Source: JAQVOO01 sp964524755
Lineage (GTDB): Bacteria; Spirochaetota; Spirochaetia; Sphaerochaetales; Sphaerochaetaceae
Assembly: GCA_964524755.1 (NCBI GenBank)
Contig: CAZGDR010000003.1
Coordinates: forward strand, 1 to 52,265
Reading direction: 5' to 3'
Length of the DNA stretch: 52,265 bases
Within the stretch, counting starts at the first letter, position 1. Each line of letters opens with the position of its first letter. A program made the position numbers and the translations under genes. Below the pieces are notes generated by a model that was not told the DNA's origin, made no database searches, and saw only the letters and a program-made list of their open reading frames with translations. Below, piece after piece: positions 7,941-16,423 of this stretch.

Positions 7941-8798
7941 CTAGTCTGCCATCTTTTCTATAGCAGTTACTAATATACCTTGCGCGCCCAGCTCTTTAAG
8001 TCGTTCCAACGCATCCCAGAAGCGCTCTTCGCGTACTACCGTTTGCACTGCACACCAAGATGTATCTAAGAGTGGAGTAACCGTAGGACTCGTAATCCCC
8101 CCGATGATAACGCCCACCTGATCTAGGTGCTCTTTCGGTATATTGAACATGATATATTTAAAATCATCTGCCCTCAATACCGCATCAATGCGGAGCAAGA
8201 GACGATCGAGAATAACTTTTTTTCCACTTGAAAGCTCTTGGCGACCAATCATCACCGCCGTTGAATGGTAAATTGCCTCGACTTCGCGCAACCCATTGCT
8301 GACTAACGTTGCTCCGGTGCTCACTAAATCACAAATAGCATCGGCAACCCCAATCGAGGGGGTAATTTCAACCGATCCTGATATCTCATAAATTTGTGCT
8401 TCCACTCCAACTTCTTTTAGTGTACGCCGTAAAATACCAGGATAACTTGTTGCAATGCGCTTACCCCGTAATGAAGATAATCCTTTATACTCAAAATCTA
8501 GTGGGACCGCGACAGAGAGACGACACTTAGAAAACCCCAAGTCACGAATCACTTCTAGCGGATAATTCTGCTCATCATGTTCATTGCGTCCTACGATACC
8601 AATGTCGGCCACCCCATCATGTACATAGCGGGGGATGTCATCATCACGGAGATAGAGGAATTCGAGAGGAAAATTCTCAGCTTCTTCCTTCAGTATCCGT
8701 GAATCTGGTCCAAACTTAATCCCGCAATCTCGAATAATTTGTAGTGAACGCTCACTTAATCTACCGCTTTTCTGTACCGCGATTCTTAACCGTGTCAT
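7941..8798 (-). CDS. hisG: ATP phosphoribosyltransferase, long form
   Basis: The first enzyme of histidine synthesis, joining ATP and PRPP. At 285 residues it is the long form: catalytic domains (MTRLRIAVQKSGRLSE, RDDDIPRYVHDGVADIGIVGRN, RIATSYPGILRRTL, DAICDLVSTGATLVSNGL) plus a C-terminal ACT-like regulatory domain of about 75 residues. It should therefore be feedback-inhibited directly by histidine and need no HisZ. The start at 8798 has AAGGGGG five bases upstream; the upstream extension to 8831 would run through the attenuator and is rejected. It is the first structural gene after the leader. Confidence 0.96.
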   Translation of the reverse strand: MTRLRIAVQKSGRLSERSLQIIRDCGIKFGPDSRILKEEAENFPLEFLYLRDDDIPRYVHDGVADIGIVGRNEHDEQNYPLEVIRDLGFSKCRLSVAVPLDFEYKGLSSLRGKRIATSYPGILRRTLKEVGVEAQIYEISGSVEITPSIGVADAICDLVSTGATLVSNGLREVEAIYHSTAVMIGRQELSSGKKVILDRLLLRIDAVLRADDFKYIMFNIPKEHLDQVGVIIGGITSPTVTPLLDTSWCAVQTVVREERFWDALERLKELGAQGILVTAIEKMAD

Positions 8799-8815
8799 GA
8801 TGTACCCCCTTAAAC

Positions 8816-8840
8816 AAAAAAAACTCCGCACAATGCGGAG
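8816..8840 (-). terminator. Intrinsic terminator of the his attenuator
   Basis: On the minus strand CTCCGCA-TTG-TGCGGAG forms a perfect 7-bp GC-rich stem (8824-8830 with 8834-8840) followed by eight T (8816-8823). It lies between the leader peptide stop and hisG. An alternative pairing of minus-strand GATGCG (8865-8870) with CGCATT (8832-8837) would break the stem and act as antiterminator. Confidence 0.88.
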
Positions 8841-8873
8841 CCGTCATTACTTATTCAACGCACACGCATCCCA

Positions 8874-8930
8874 TCAAGAACCCAAACCGTGATGATGAAG
8901 ATGTAGTGCAGATATTCTATTCATGTACAT
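8874..8930 (-). CDS. hisL: his operon leader peptide
   Basis: A short frame reading MYMNRISALHLHHHGLGS followed by TGA: four His codons in a five-codon stretch. The second ATG (8922-8924) may be the real start, giving 16 residues. It lies downstream of a TTGACA promoter element and 33 bases before the attenuator terminator, the arrangement of classical histidine attenuators. When charged tRNA-His is scarce the ribosome should stall at the His codons. No Shine-Dalgarno is visible, and the promoter is so close that the message may be nearly leaderless. The CATCA within the His codons can pair with TGATG at the stop, a candidate 1:2 hairpin. Confidence 0.85.
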   Translation of the reverse strand: MYMNRISALHLHHHGLGS

Positions 8931-8931
8931 G

Positions 8932-8960
8932 ACATTATCTGAGGTCAGCCCTTGTGTCAA
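8932..8960 (-). promoter_or_regulatory. Promoter of the his operon
   Basis: A perfect -35 TTGACA (plus strand 8955-8960) is followed either by GATAAT with a 15-base spacer (8934-8939) or by TAATGT with a 17-base spacer (8932-8937). Either choice puts the start of transcription within a few bases of the leader peptide ATG. It lies just after the stop of the upstream same-strand gene. Confidence 0.65.
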
Positions 8961-8968
8961 TAGTTTCG

Positions 8969-9553
8969 TCAATTCTCATCAACTTCTACATCCACTGCTT
9001 CAACCGTTATATCAACATTTTTATTTCTCGAATAAAAAGCTAAAAGTCCTATAGTCACTCCCACTACTATAACTATAATCCCTAAGATTGTTATTAAAAG
9101 ATCGGCAACACTACGAGGGAATAAGAACAGAAAAGCTGCTAAGGCTAAAGAGACAAGCCCTTCAACAATCAAAGGAGTTGGAGAAAACCCGACTGCACGC
9201 ACGGCGAAGGCATCTATAAGCATAACAATTGCCGAAAGTAACAATTGTGCGGCCAGTACATACAGTATGATACGCCAAACGGTTCCACCTACCGCCAAAG
9301 GCAGCACCACTGCTAACACACCAATAATAATACTTAGTATCCCCTTCACCAAGGTTGAACCTCGATTAAAACGGCCAAAAGAATATTTATTCATGGTTGA
9401 GAGCGAATTGATACCAGTAATGATAGCTACAACCCCTAGGGCAATAACAAACACCTGCTCAAACACTTCTTTTTTCGCCAAGATAAAACCACCGAGAATA
9501 ATCAACACAAGCGCAACTAATACGCGTAAAATCCATTGTCTTTTTTGTTTCAT
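8969..9553 (-). CDS. DUF308 / HdeD-like membrane protein
   Basis: A 194-residue protein with about six hydrophobic segments arranged as three pairs, and little polar sequence apart from an acidic tail (VEAVDVEVDEN). Repeated glycine-rich stretches such as LGGFILAKKEVFE and IIIGVLAVVLPLAVG fit the DUF308 family, named after E. coli HdeD, whose biochemical role is not established. The start has GGGAGGG upstream. It is transcribed in the same direction as the his operon, but the his promoter and attenuator lie between them. It is divergent from the HAD gene, with 96 bases between that hold an inverted repeat ATACT-N4-AGTAT (9587-9600). Confidence 0.75.
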   Translation of the reverse strand: MKQKRQWILRVLVALVLIILGGFILAKKEVFEQVFVIALGVVAIITGINSLSTMNKYSFGRFNRGSTLVKGILSIIIGVLAVVLPLAVGGTVWRIILYVLAAQLLLSAIVMLIDAFAVRAVGFSPTPLIVEGLVSLALAAFLFLFPRSVADLLITILGIIVIVVGVTIGLLAFYSRNKNVDITVEAVDVEVDEN

Positions 9554-9649
9554 GCAACCCTCCCAAGATACGCCATAACATTGCCTATACTATAAAGTAT
9601 CTATATAGTTTCAGTATTACCTTTTTAAACTACGATGTAAAGGAATTCT

Positions 9650-10351
9650 ATGTACGATCATTTATTCTTTGATGCAGATGGAACACTTTGGGATTTCATG
9701 GCCAGTGAAAGGTGGGCCCTTTCTCTAGTTTTCACCGAACTTGGAATTGAACCAACTTTTGAAGCGATCTCAGCCTACAGCAGAATCAATAACGCAGTAT
9801 GGCTAGAATTCGAGCAAGGACTCATCACGTTAGATATTCTAAAAATCGAACGTTTTCACCGTTTTCAAGCTCATTATGGAATAACCATTGATCCAGAATT
9901 AAGTGCAAAACGATACGCTGAAAGACTCGCTCAGTCTTACCATCTCTATGCAGATACCATTTTAGTCCTCGATGAATTAGTAAAACGTCGTTACCCTCTC
10001 TCATTAATAACCAACGGAATTTCGAACATTCAACGTGGACGTTTAGCAGCCAATGGGACACAGCATTACTTTGAAGCAATAATAATTAGCGAGGAAGTAG
10101 GAGCTCGTAAACCTGATCCTGAGTATTTTGAAATAGCCCTAAAGATGGCTAGAGAGTCAGGCTATCCCTCCCACAACCCCTTAGTAATTGGCGATAGTCC
10201 TACCAGTGATATTCGAGGAGCCATCGATTCTGGAATAGATACCTGTTGGATAAATCGATATGGGATGGAAAAAGATAAAAACACTATTGCGACCTATGAG
10301 ATCAAGAATCTTGAAGAATTGCTCCCCATCTTGGATAACCGTCACTATTAG
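9650..10351 (+). CDS. HAD superfamily phosphatase, YjjG/YfnB-type nucleotidase
   Basis: A 233-residue soluble hydrolase with all four HAD motifs: FFDADGTLWDF (nucleophile D8, acid D10), SLITNGIS, ARKPDPEYFEIAL with the lysine, and VIGDSPTSDIRGA. The helical cap between motifs 1 and 2 and the TLWDF sequence fit the YjjG family, which dephosphorylates non-canonical pyrimidine nucleotides. The specific substrate is inference. AAGGA lies upstream of the ATG. Its TAG overlaps by four bases the stop of the convergent FKBP gene. Confidence 0.82.
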   Translation: MYDHLFFDADGTLWDFMASERWALSLVFTELGIEPTFEAISAYSRINNAVWLEFEQGLITLDILKIERFHRFQAHYGITIDPELSAKRYAERLAQSYHLYADTILVLDELVKRRYPLSLITNGISNIQRGRLAANGTQHYFEAIIISEEVGARKPDPEYFEIALKMARESGYPSHNPLVIGDSPTSDIRGAIDSGIDTCWINRYGMEKDKNTIATYEIKNLEELLPILDNRHY

Positions 10352-11166
10352 GGGACAATTTCAACTAATTCCACATCAAAGATTAACAGTGTATTAGGTT
10401 CTATCCGCGTTGAACCGGTCGCACCATACCCTAAATCAGGATGAACGTAGAATCTGAAATTTGAGCCTTCACTCATCAGCATAAGGCCTTCCCTAAAACC
10501 AGGAATCATGGAAGAAAGATTGAAGGTACTGGGGATTCCTCGAATTGAAGCATCACCTTCACGACCATCGAGATAGGTGAGACGATAATTAACTCGGACT
10601 GTATCGGATTCTTCGGGTTTTTCGCCTTCGGGGGCATTCAAAACCTCGTATTGCAAACCACTAGAAGTGGTAATGATTCCCTCTCGTTGACCATTTATAG
10701 CTAAAAAGCTCTCCGCATCTTCAAGGTTTTTATGGGCAAGCTCTTCTATCCGTTTAGCAGCCTCAGTAATCAGTTTATCCTGATACTCGTACAGCACCGT
10801 ATTCATAGAGCTCTTGTCAATCAAAGGGAAATCATCTAGACCTGAGTCTAGCGCTCCTCGTGCAAAAAAGGATGGATCAATGCCTTGCACATCGCGCATG
10901 GCCGTCTCCATGAGCAAATATCCATAGGTATAACTAAAGCGTTCTTCTAGTGTTACTGGGGGTAACAGAGATTCAATACCCGAAGGCTCCTGGTTGATCT
11001 CAGCGAGTTGAACGGCAGGTAAGGCCGGCTCTGTAACCTGCGTTGATACACCTTCTCCATTTTCAATTTCCACTGGCTCTTTGACACAACTTACCGTCAC
11101 TAAGAGCAAAACCAAACTCATGATAGATAGAATTTTGGGAACCAATCGTTGTTGCCACATTGCCAT
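10348..11166 (-). CDS. FKBP-type peptidyl-prolyl isomerase, probable lipoprotein
   Basis: A 272-residue exported protein. A basic start and hydrophobic segment end in LLLVTVSC, a relaxed lipobox with Cys27. Residues about 75-165 resemble the helical FKBP_N dimerisation domain (FSYTYGYLLMETAM, DKLITEAAKRIEELA). Residues about 165-272 are the FKBP catalytic domain (GIITTSSGLQYEVL, DTVRVNYRLTYLDGREGD, MIPGFREGLMLMSEG, YGATGSTRIEPNTLLIFDVELVEI). It should assist proline isomerisation of proteins outside the cytoplasm. It lies 70 bases after fumarase beta, perhaps as the last gene of the long minus-strand operon. Confidence 0.88.
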   Translation of the reverse strand: MAMWQQRLVPKILSIMSLVLLLVTVSCVKEPVEIENGEGVSTQVTEPALPAVQLAEINQEPSGIESLLPPVTLEERFSYTYGYLLMETAMRDVQGIDPSFFARGALDSGLDDFPLIDKSSMNTVLYEYQDKLITEAAKRIEELAHKNLEDAESFLAINGQREGIITTSSGLQYEVLNAPEGEKPEESDTVRVNYRLTYLDGREGDASIRGIPSTFNLSSMIPGFREGLMLMSEGSNFRFYVHPDLGYGATGSTRIEPNTLLIFDVELVEIVP

Positions 11167-11236
11167 GCATTACATCCTTATCCCCCTGCCCCACTTTTTC
11201 ATGGTATACGCAAAGTTCGCTAGCGTCCACCAAAAG

Positions 11237-11758
11237 TTACGTAAAGACTGAGTTACCTTGACTATCGATACCAACAATAACCGGAAAACCACGCACTTCT
11301 AAGCACAGTAAGGCTTCAGGACCTAAATCTTCGAATCCAATAACTGCTTTTGATATCACCTTCGTGGCATATAAAGCTCCACAACCACCAAAAGCTACCA
11401 AGTACAACCCTTTATAGGTATGAATAGATTCTAACACCGCTTTACTACGTGGTCCTTTACCAATCGTAGCCACTAAACCAGCTTCCATTAAAGCGGGTGT
11501 AAATGGATCCATTCGAGCTGAAGTTGTCGGTCCGCAAGAACCTATGACCATATTTTCCGGCGTAGCAGCTGGCCCCATATAATAGATTGTTTCACTTTCA
11601 AGCGAGACTGGTAAAGGAGATCCTTCTTGTAAGGACTTATAGAGGCGAGCATGGACTTGATCGCGCCCGACGAGCAAATTCCCACTCAATAAAATACGAT
11701 CATAGGCCTTCAGGCTCTCAATATTTTCACGGGTAAAAGGTAGATGTATCTCACGCAT
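11237..11758 (-). CDS. Class I fumarate hydratase, beta subunit
   Basis: A 173-residue protein of the Fe-S hydro-lyase beta family, pairing with the alpha subunit encoded just upstream to hydrate fumarate to malate (tartrate dehydratase is the nearest alternative). Seen: GPTTSARMDPFTPALMEAG, TIGKGPRSKAV and AFGGCGALYATKV, the substrate-binding segments of the family. The ATG at 11758 with GGGAGGGG upstream is preferred to the TTG at 11776. It overlaps the alpha gene by 8 bases. Two-subunit class I fumarases are typical of anaerobes. Confidence 0.9.
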   Translation of the reverse strand: MREIHLPFTRENIESLKAYDRILLSGNLLVGRDQVHARLYKSLQEGSPLPVSLESETIYYMGPAATPENMVIGSCGPTTSARMDPFTPALMEAGLVATIGKGPRSKAVLESIHTYKGLYLVAFGGCGALYATKVISKAVIGFEDLGPEALLCLEVRGFPVIVGIDSQGNSVFT

Positions 11759-12656
11759 ACGGCCCCTCCCACACAATACTAGCTTTCCGATCTGCCCAAC
11801 AACTGATTGAGACCGCTACGGGAAGTCCGGCTATATGGGTCTCCTCGTACTCAAGGGCTACCGCCAAAGCGGTTAAGGGACCACCAAAACCACCAGGGCC
11901 AATGTGTAAGGTTTGAATTGCATCAAAAATATCGCTTTCTAATTGAGCGTAACGAGAATCTGTGTGGGAAACTCCCACCTCTCGCAATAAGGCCCGTTTG
12001 GAGAGCAACGCCGCTCGCTCAGCGGTTCCTCCTAACCCAATCCCGACAACGATAGGAGGACAAGGCTTACCACCAGAGCTCCGCACCATCTCGACGACAG
12101 CCTCAACGACTCCTGCATGACCTGCAGTTGGATTGAGCATCGTTAAAGCAGAACAGTTCTCACTACCAAACCCTTTCAATAGCATACTTATGGTTAACCC
12201 AGGAGTTTCTTTGGGAAACCAATGAATAACTGGAGGTAGGTTGGTACCCGTGTTAACACGATCATAGACCGGTTCAGTCACCACTGAATTCCTAAAGGAT
12301 CCAGCTTGTACCGCTTCCTTAGCCCCAGCCAGTAAAGCTCTTTCTATTGCCTGCATCGAAAGGGGGACATCAGGTCCAATCTCTATAAAAGCGACGATCA
12401 TTCCTGTATCTTGACACATGGGCAACCCGTGGGAATCTGCCAGACGTAAGTTTTCTTGAATCATTTCTAGTACTTCTAATGAAGCCTTATAAGGATGTTG
12501 CTTGGTGTCATCTGGATTTAGTGCTTCGATGGCATGCAAAGTTTCTGTACGCATCCACTCGAGGCGAGCCATAAGACTAGGTTCTAGATGGAGAGACGCC
12601 TCTAGTAAAGCTTCTCGTATGAGCGAGACTAAAGCTACTGGCTGTACATTTTTCAT
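11751..12656 (-). CDS. Class I fumarate hydratase, alpha subunit
   Basis: A 301-residue [4Fe-4S] hydro-lyase alpha subunit. Family motifs: PMCQDTGMIVAF (Cys81), VYDRVNTGTNLPP, GFGSENCSALTMLNPTAG, and PPIVVGIGLGGTAERAALLSKRALL. Cys81, the Cys of SENCS and the Cys of SISCWADR are the likely cluster ligands by family comparison. The start at 12656 forms a TAATG junction with the vanZ-like stop, so translation is probably coupled; the open frame further upstream has no Shine-Dalgarno. An oxygen-labile fumarase suggests an anaerobic lifestyle. Confidence 0.92.
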   Translation of the reverse strand: MKNVQPVALVSLIREALLEASLHLEPSLMARLEWMRTETLHAIEALNPDDTKQHPYKASLEVLEMIQENLRLADSHGLPMCQDTGMIVAFIEIGPDVPLSMQAIERALLAGAKEAVQAGSFRNSVVTEPVYDRVNTGTNLPPVIHWFPKETPGLTISMLLKGFGSENCSALTMLNPTAGHAGVVEAVVEMVRSSGGKPCPPIVVGIGLGGTAERAALLSKRALLREVGVSHTDSRYAQLESDIFDAIQTLHIGPGGFGGPLTALAVALEYEETHIAGLPVAVSISCWADRKASIVWEGPYA

Positions 12657-13093
12657 TAATTCCCTCTTTTTTGTTCCCATCGCTGCACACCAATTATAAC
12701 AACCACCCCTAAAGATATCCCAAGTATGCCACCAATACAATCAGCAATGAGATCGGCCCACTCTGCTCCACGTAAAAAGAGTGGTTGCACCAGTTCAATG
12801 ATCCCCCCAATAATGAAGATGAGCACCATTATACTAATTAGTTGACGCCGATTACGTCGTATAGTGCTTTTTATAGTATTTTCTTTACTATTTACCCCTA
12901 CTCCACAGAGCATGCAGAAAGCTATGGCGGCATACGCTATAGCATGCGCTCCCTTATCGCCAAAGGGAACTTTAGAGACAACTCCAACTATTTCTGAAGG
13001 AGGAGTGAGTGAAAGGATAACAACAAACACCAGTAAAATAGGAGTAGCTCCCATCCCAAACCAACGTAATAAAGTGGAAAAACTATATTTCAC
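12656..13093 (-). CDS. VanZ-like family membrane protein
   Basis: A 145-residue protein with four predicted membrane helices and family features: GDKGAHAIAYAAIAFCMLCG near the N-terminus and IIELVQPLFLRGAEWADLIADCIGGILGISLG near the C-terminus. VanZ relatives modify sensitivity to glycopeptide antibiotics in some Gram-positives, but most members have no known function. GTG start with AAGGAG upstream, overlapping the radical SAM gene as GTGA; its stop overlaps the fumarase alpha start. Confidence 0.82.
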   Translation of the reverse strand: MKYSFSTLLRWFGMGATPILLVFVVILSLTPPSEIVGVVSKVPFGDKGAHAIAYAAIAFCMLCGVGVNSKENTIKSTIRRNRRQLISIMVLIFIIGGIIELVQPLFLRGAEWADLIADCIGGILGISLGVVVIIGVQRWEQKRGN

Positions 13094-14088
13094 AGGGCAT
13101 CTCCTTGGAAAGCTCCTACACGTAACATCTCTCTTTTCAGAGCTATATTAAAGGTGTTTTTATCAGCAAAATCACGAGGTGCGGCCAAACGATGAGCCGG
13201 CGTATCACTTACAAAGCGTTGAATGACAATATCGGAGGGAATATGACGTAAAAGCAGCATGGTATTGGCAAGATGTTCACTGAACGAAGCTATGTGTATT
13301 TCACCTTGTTTATACAATTCATAGAGCCGACTTCCAGCTATCACCTGTAAATTATGTATTTTTATAGCCTGGGGGTGACTCTCATTAATAACTCGAGCAG
13401 TATTGAGGATTTCTAATTCATGTTCTTGGGGAAACCCGAGAATAATATGGGCACTCACCTCTAAACCGGCTCGCTTTACCCGTTGGCAAGCTGTTTGAAA
13501 ATCATTGACGGTGTGACCACGCCCTATCCACTTTAGTGTAGCATCGTTACCACTCTGCAACCCCAACTCAACCCAGACAGCCGCAACTTTTGACCGATAA
13601 CTCGATAAGAGGTCTACGACAGGATCTTCAAGACAATCAGGACGCGTACTCACAATAAACTCCTTGTAGTCTCCTGTACGTAACGCATGATCGTATAAAG
13701 TACGTAAGGTTTTTAACGTATCATATGTACTAGTAAAAGCTTGAAAATAGATGCTCTTAGCTGAGTTCGGATAGCGTTCATCAAGAAAATGCTTTCCTCG
13801 TTCAACTTGCCGTGTAATTGAACCAAGCCGATCCTCCAAGCTCATACAGACAGATTCATCACTTGTAGTATCGATATCTTCGACAAATGCACTCTTGTGG
13901 GTATACCCACTTTCATCTTTACGCTGGTACACTGCCGAAGAGCCTTTTGCATCACAATAGATACACCCCCCGAGACGTCCAACACCACGGTTGGGACACG
14001 AAAACCCGCCATCCAATCCGATACGATACACTTTTTCACCGTAGCGTTCTAGAAGAAAAGATTTATAATCACGCCAAGGATATTGCAT
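13090..14088 (-). CDS. TIGR01212/YhcC-type radical SAM protein
   Basis: A 332-residue radical SAM protein. The N-terminus YKSFLLERYGEKVYRIGLDGGFSCPNR and the cluster cysteines C-x10-C-x2-C (CPNRGVGRLGGCIYC) identify the YhcC family; ISTRPDCLEDPVVDLL and WVELGLQSGNDATLKWIGRGHT are further family signatures. The reaction is not established. AGAGG lies upstream of the ATG, which overlaps the patatin stop by one base. It is in the long operon. Confidence 0.88.
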   Translation of the reverse strand: MQYPWRDYKSFLLERYGEKVYRIGLDGGFSCPNRGVGRLGGCIYCDAKGSSAVYQRKDESGYTHKSAFVEDIDTTSDESVCMSLEDRLGSITRQVERGKHFLDERYPNSAKSIYFQAFTSTYDTLKTLRTLYDHALRTGDYKEFIVSTRPDCLEDPVVDLLSSYRSKVAAVWVELGLQSGNDATLKWIGRGHTVNDFQTACQRVKRAGLEVSAHIILGFPQEHELEILNTARVINESHPQAIKIHNLQVIAGSRLYELYKQGEIHIASFSEHLANTMLLLRHIPSDIVIQRFVSDTPAHRLAAPRDFADKNTFNIALKREMLRVGAFQGDAL

Positions 14089-16421
14089 TAGTGGACCTCT
14101 AAAAAGATTGCCGTTCTTAAATTCGTATCGAGCGCAGCTCCCACTATAAAATCGACAGTTCCAATTGAGAAACCAAGGGCTAACGAGGCGCTGGCTTCGG
14201 GGGATTGTAATGCTGAAAAAGGAAGGCCCACGTTGGTAGCATATGGATTTGAACTAAGCAAATTGCCCATTAGTTCTCCCCGACTTCCCATGGTCACCAT
14301 TGTTTGCAACACAAAAGGAACAGCACGGTCACTTATCCAGTAGATATGTTTAATCCGAGCTAGAACCATATCGTCCACCAAAGTCATCGCCAAATAGGAG
14401 GGCATGCCAGCGATTCCTCCATAATGTAGCAACGAGGATTGGCGGAGAACAGCAGTATGGGCACTTCCTACCCGTAGATCTAACCAAAGAGCGTGACGTG
14501 TGCCGAGCTCAAAGATTTGCTGCACATTAGCCTCTAGGCGATAACCGAATGGGGAAAAACCTTCAACTTGCAAAGAAATATCAACCCGCCCCCCTTTTCG
14601 AGGGAAAAGTCCGGGAGCAATAGTAGCATAAGAGCTATCTAAACGGAATGAAGGGATAAAGACCTCAGTAGTAGGCGGCGTTTCAAACCAAATAAAATCA
14701 TAATTATTAGCCAATTGCAGCACAAATTGAGGTTGTGGATGAAATTGCAAAAATAAGCCAGTCGTAATCATCCTATCGCGAAGATCTGCACTTAAGCCAC
14801 TATGGCGCAAGTTCATGGGATGAATCCCTCCCGTCGTGTATCCAATAGTAACACCTACATCCCACGACAAAATTATTTCATGTAACAATTCAGTCGAGAT
14901 GTTAATTGCATCATCGCTAGATACCGTAAACGAAAGACTTGTTGGGGAGTCAAAGAGCTTATTACGATTATAACGTAGCGCGAAATCAGGTCGAAACTCA
15001 TAACTAGTCGAACCACTAGGGTCAAACATAATTGCTGTAGACCCATATGCTCCTGCTGCAATTGAGGCCCGTTTGGGAGTAATTTCTCGTGTTTGGATTT
15101 CCAACGTCCCTAAAACCATATCAGATTTATAGAAATAGACATCAGTATAATCGTAGGTCACAGTGGTATAATTGCTCGTATTGCGCAAGTCGTTAAGTTG
15201 TTGGTTCAACCATGTTTTCCTTGTTGTATCAAGCGGTAATCCAAGATATTTTTCAAACGGAGCGAGATTAAATAACGGCTCCTCTTCAACTCCACTGATC
15301 TGCAGCGAGCGATGAGAAATATTGGTAACAAAAACATCTGGCAAACTGAAGTAACGGCCAAGACGTTCAGGGTTCTTTATTTCTAGAGGTCGGTCTTGAG
15401 CTATCTGCTGTGCAAGTCCCTCAAATTCTTCTTTGTAGGTAACAGAGGCGAGTTCACCAGCTTCAATAATAGATTGTACATTCATAAAATCGAGAATTCC
15501 ATGGCGCCCTAATTCAGGTGTAATTAAAAGATCCGCATTCTTAGTTTGATTTACTACTGTATTTTTGGTGAGGATAACCACTAACTGACCAAACACTGCT
15601 GTTAAAGATTCTAAATCTTGAGCAGTGGCTTTATAGCCGGCTGCGTTAACATCAACCGCAATCACAATATCAGCTCCGAGATCCTTAGCTAAGTCAATAG
15701 GTAAGTTGTCAACTAACCCTCCATCAATAACTAAATTATCTTCAACTGGGTAAGGAGTAAAGATCCCTGGAATAGAAATACTAGAGCGGATTGCCGCTAC
15801 CAGCGAACCGGAAGAGAATATAATTCTTTCACCGGTGAGCAAATCGGCTCCAATACACCGAAAAGGGATAACAAAGCGATCGAAATCGGTAATACCGGCT
15901 ACTCGCGAAAGCGAATCATTTAACATCTGGAGAATACGTTGATCACCCACAAGTCCCGCATTAGCTCCCACCCCTCCCTTATCAAAACCAAGAACAAAGA
16001 GGTTGTAGTTATTTTGAGATAAAGGCAGTAAACGGGGTTGCAAAGGGAGAAACATTGATGTAGCGAATAGTTCAACTATATCATGGCTTTGGATGAGTCG
16101 GCGCATATCACTGGGTGAATACCCTGCCGCATAGAGCCCACCTACAAGACTACCCATACTAGTCCCTAGCACCATATCGATAGGGATTCCTGCTTCTTCG
16201 ATAGCTTCAAGGATGGGAATGTGGGCAAAACCGCGTGCTCCACCACCAGAAAGGACAAGCGCAACTTTTGGGCGCATTTGTGTCTGAGCTGCATTGAGTC
16301 CATAGGTTGCAATCGAGACGTGACCATCTCCAAAAGAATCTTGGATATCGGCACTAAACCCTGATTGCAGTCCTACAAGTAGCAAAAAGAACATAAGGAA
16401 ATGGAGAATTCTCTTTGTCAT
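14088..16421 (-). CDS. Patatin-like phospholipase with C-terminal outer-membrane (BamA-type) barrel
   Basis: A 777-residue exported protein. Residues 1-24 are a signal peptide (basic start, FLMFFLLLVGL, cleavage near SGFSA). The patatin domain (about 50-310) has the oxyanion loop SGGGARGFAH, the nucleophile elbow GTSMG (Ser88) and the dyad aspartate in VIDGGLVDNLPID, so the lipase should be active. It is followed by a POTRA-like segment (about 345-440) and a beta-rich C-terminal region expected to form a barrel, as in PlpD-type secreted phospholipases. It supports a diderm envelope. The ATG at 16421 has AGGGA seven bases upstream; the overlapping TTG at 16427 is less likely. It overlaps the fmt stop region. 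Confidence 0.87.
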   Translation of the reverse strand: MTKRILHFLMFFLLLVGLQSGFSADIQDSFGDGHVSIATYGLNAAQTQMRPKVALVLSGGGARGFAHIPILEAIEEAGIPIDMVLGTSMGSLVGGLYAAGYSPSDMRRLIQSHDIVELFATSMFLPLQPRLLPLSQNNYNLFVLGFDKGGVGANAGLVGDQRILQMLNDSLSRVAGITDFDRFVIPFRCIGADLLTGERIIFSSGSLVAAIRSSISIPGIFTPYPVEDNLVIDGGLVDNLPIDLAKDLGADIVIAVDVNAAGYKATAQDLESLTAVFGQLVVILTKNTVVNQTKNADLLITPELGRHGILDFMNVQSIIEAGELASVTYKEEFEGLAQQIAQDRPLEIKNPERLGRYFSLPDVFVTNISHRSLQISGVEEEPLFNLAPFEKYLGLPLDTTRKTWLNQQLNDLRNTSNYTTVTYDYTDVYFYKSDMVLGTLEIQTREITPKRASIAAGAYGSTAIMFDPSGSTSYEFRPDFALRYNRNKLFDSPTSLSFTVSSDDAINISTELLHEIILSWDVGVTIGYTTGGIHPMNLRHSGLSADLRDRMITTGLFLQFHPQPQFVLQLANNYDFIWFETPPTTEVFIPSFRLDSSYATIAPGLFPRKGGRVDISLQVEGFSPFGYRLEANVQQIFELGTRHALWLDLRVGSAHTAVLRQSSLLHYGGIAGMPSYLAMTLVDDMVLARIKHIYWISDRAVPFVLQTMVTMGSRGELMGNLLSSNPYATNVGLPFSALQSPEASASLALGFSIGTVDFIVGAALDTNLRTAIFLEVH

Positions 16422-16423
16422 CT

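Noticed and set aside
8799..8831. Upstream extension of hisG to 8831.
   Set aside because: It would run through the attenuator hairpin and T tract; the ATG at 8798 has a strong Shine-Dalgarno and matches the family start.
9650..10351. The HAD phosphatase near the his operon as the missing histidinol phosphatase.
   Set aside because: Its motifs fit YjjG-type nucleotidases and it is on the other strand beyond another gene; proximity alone is not support.
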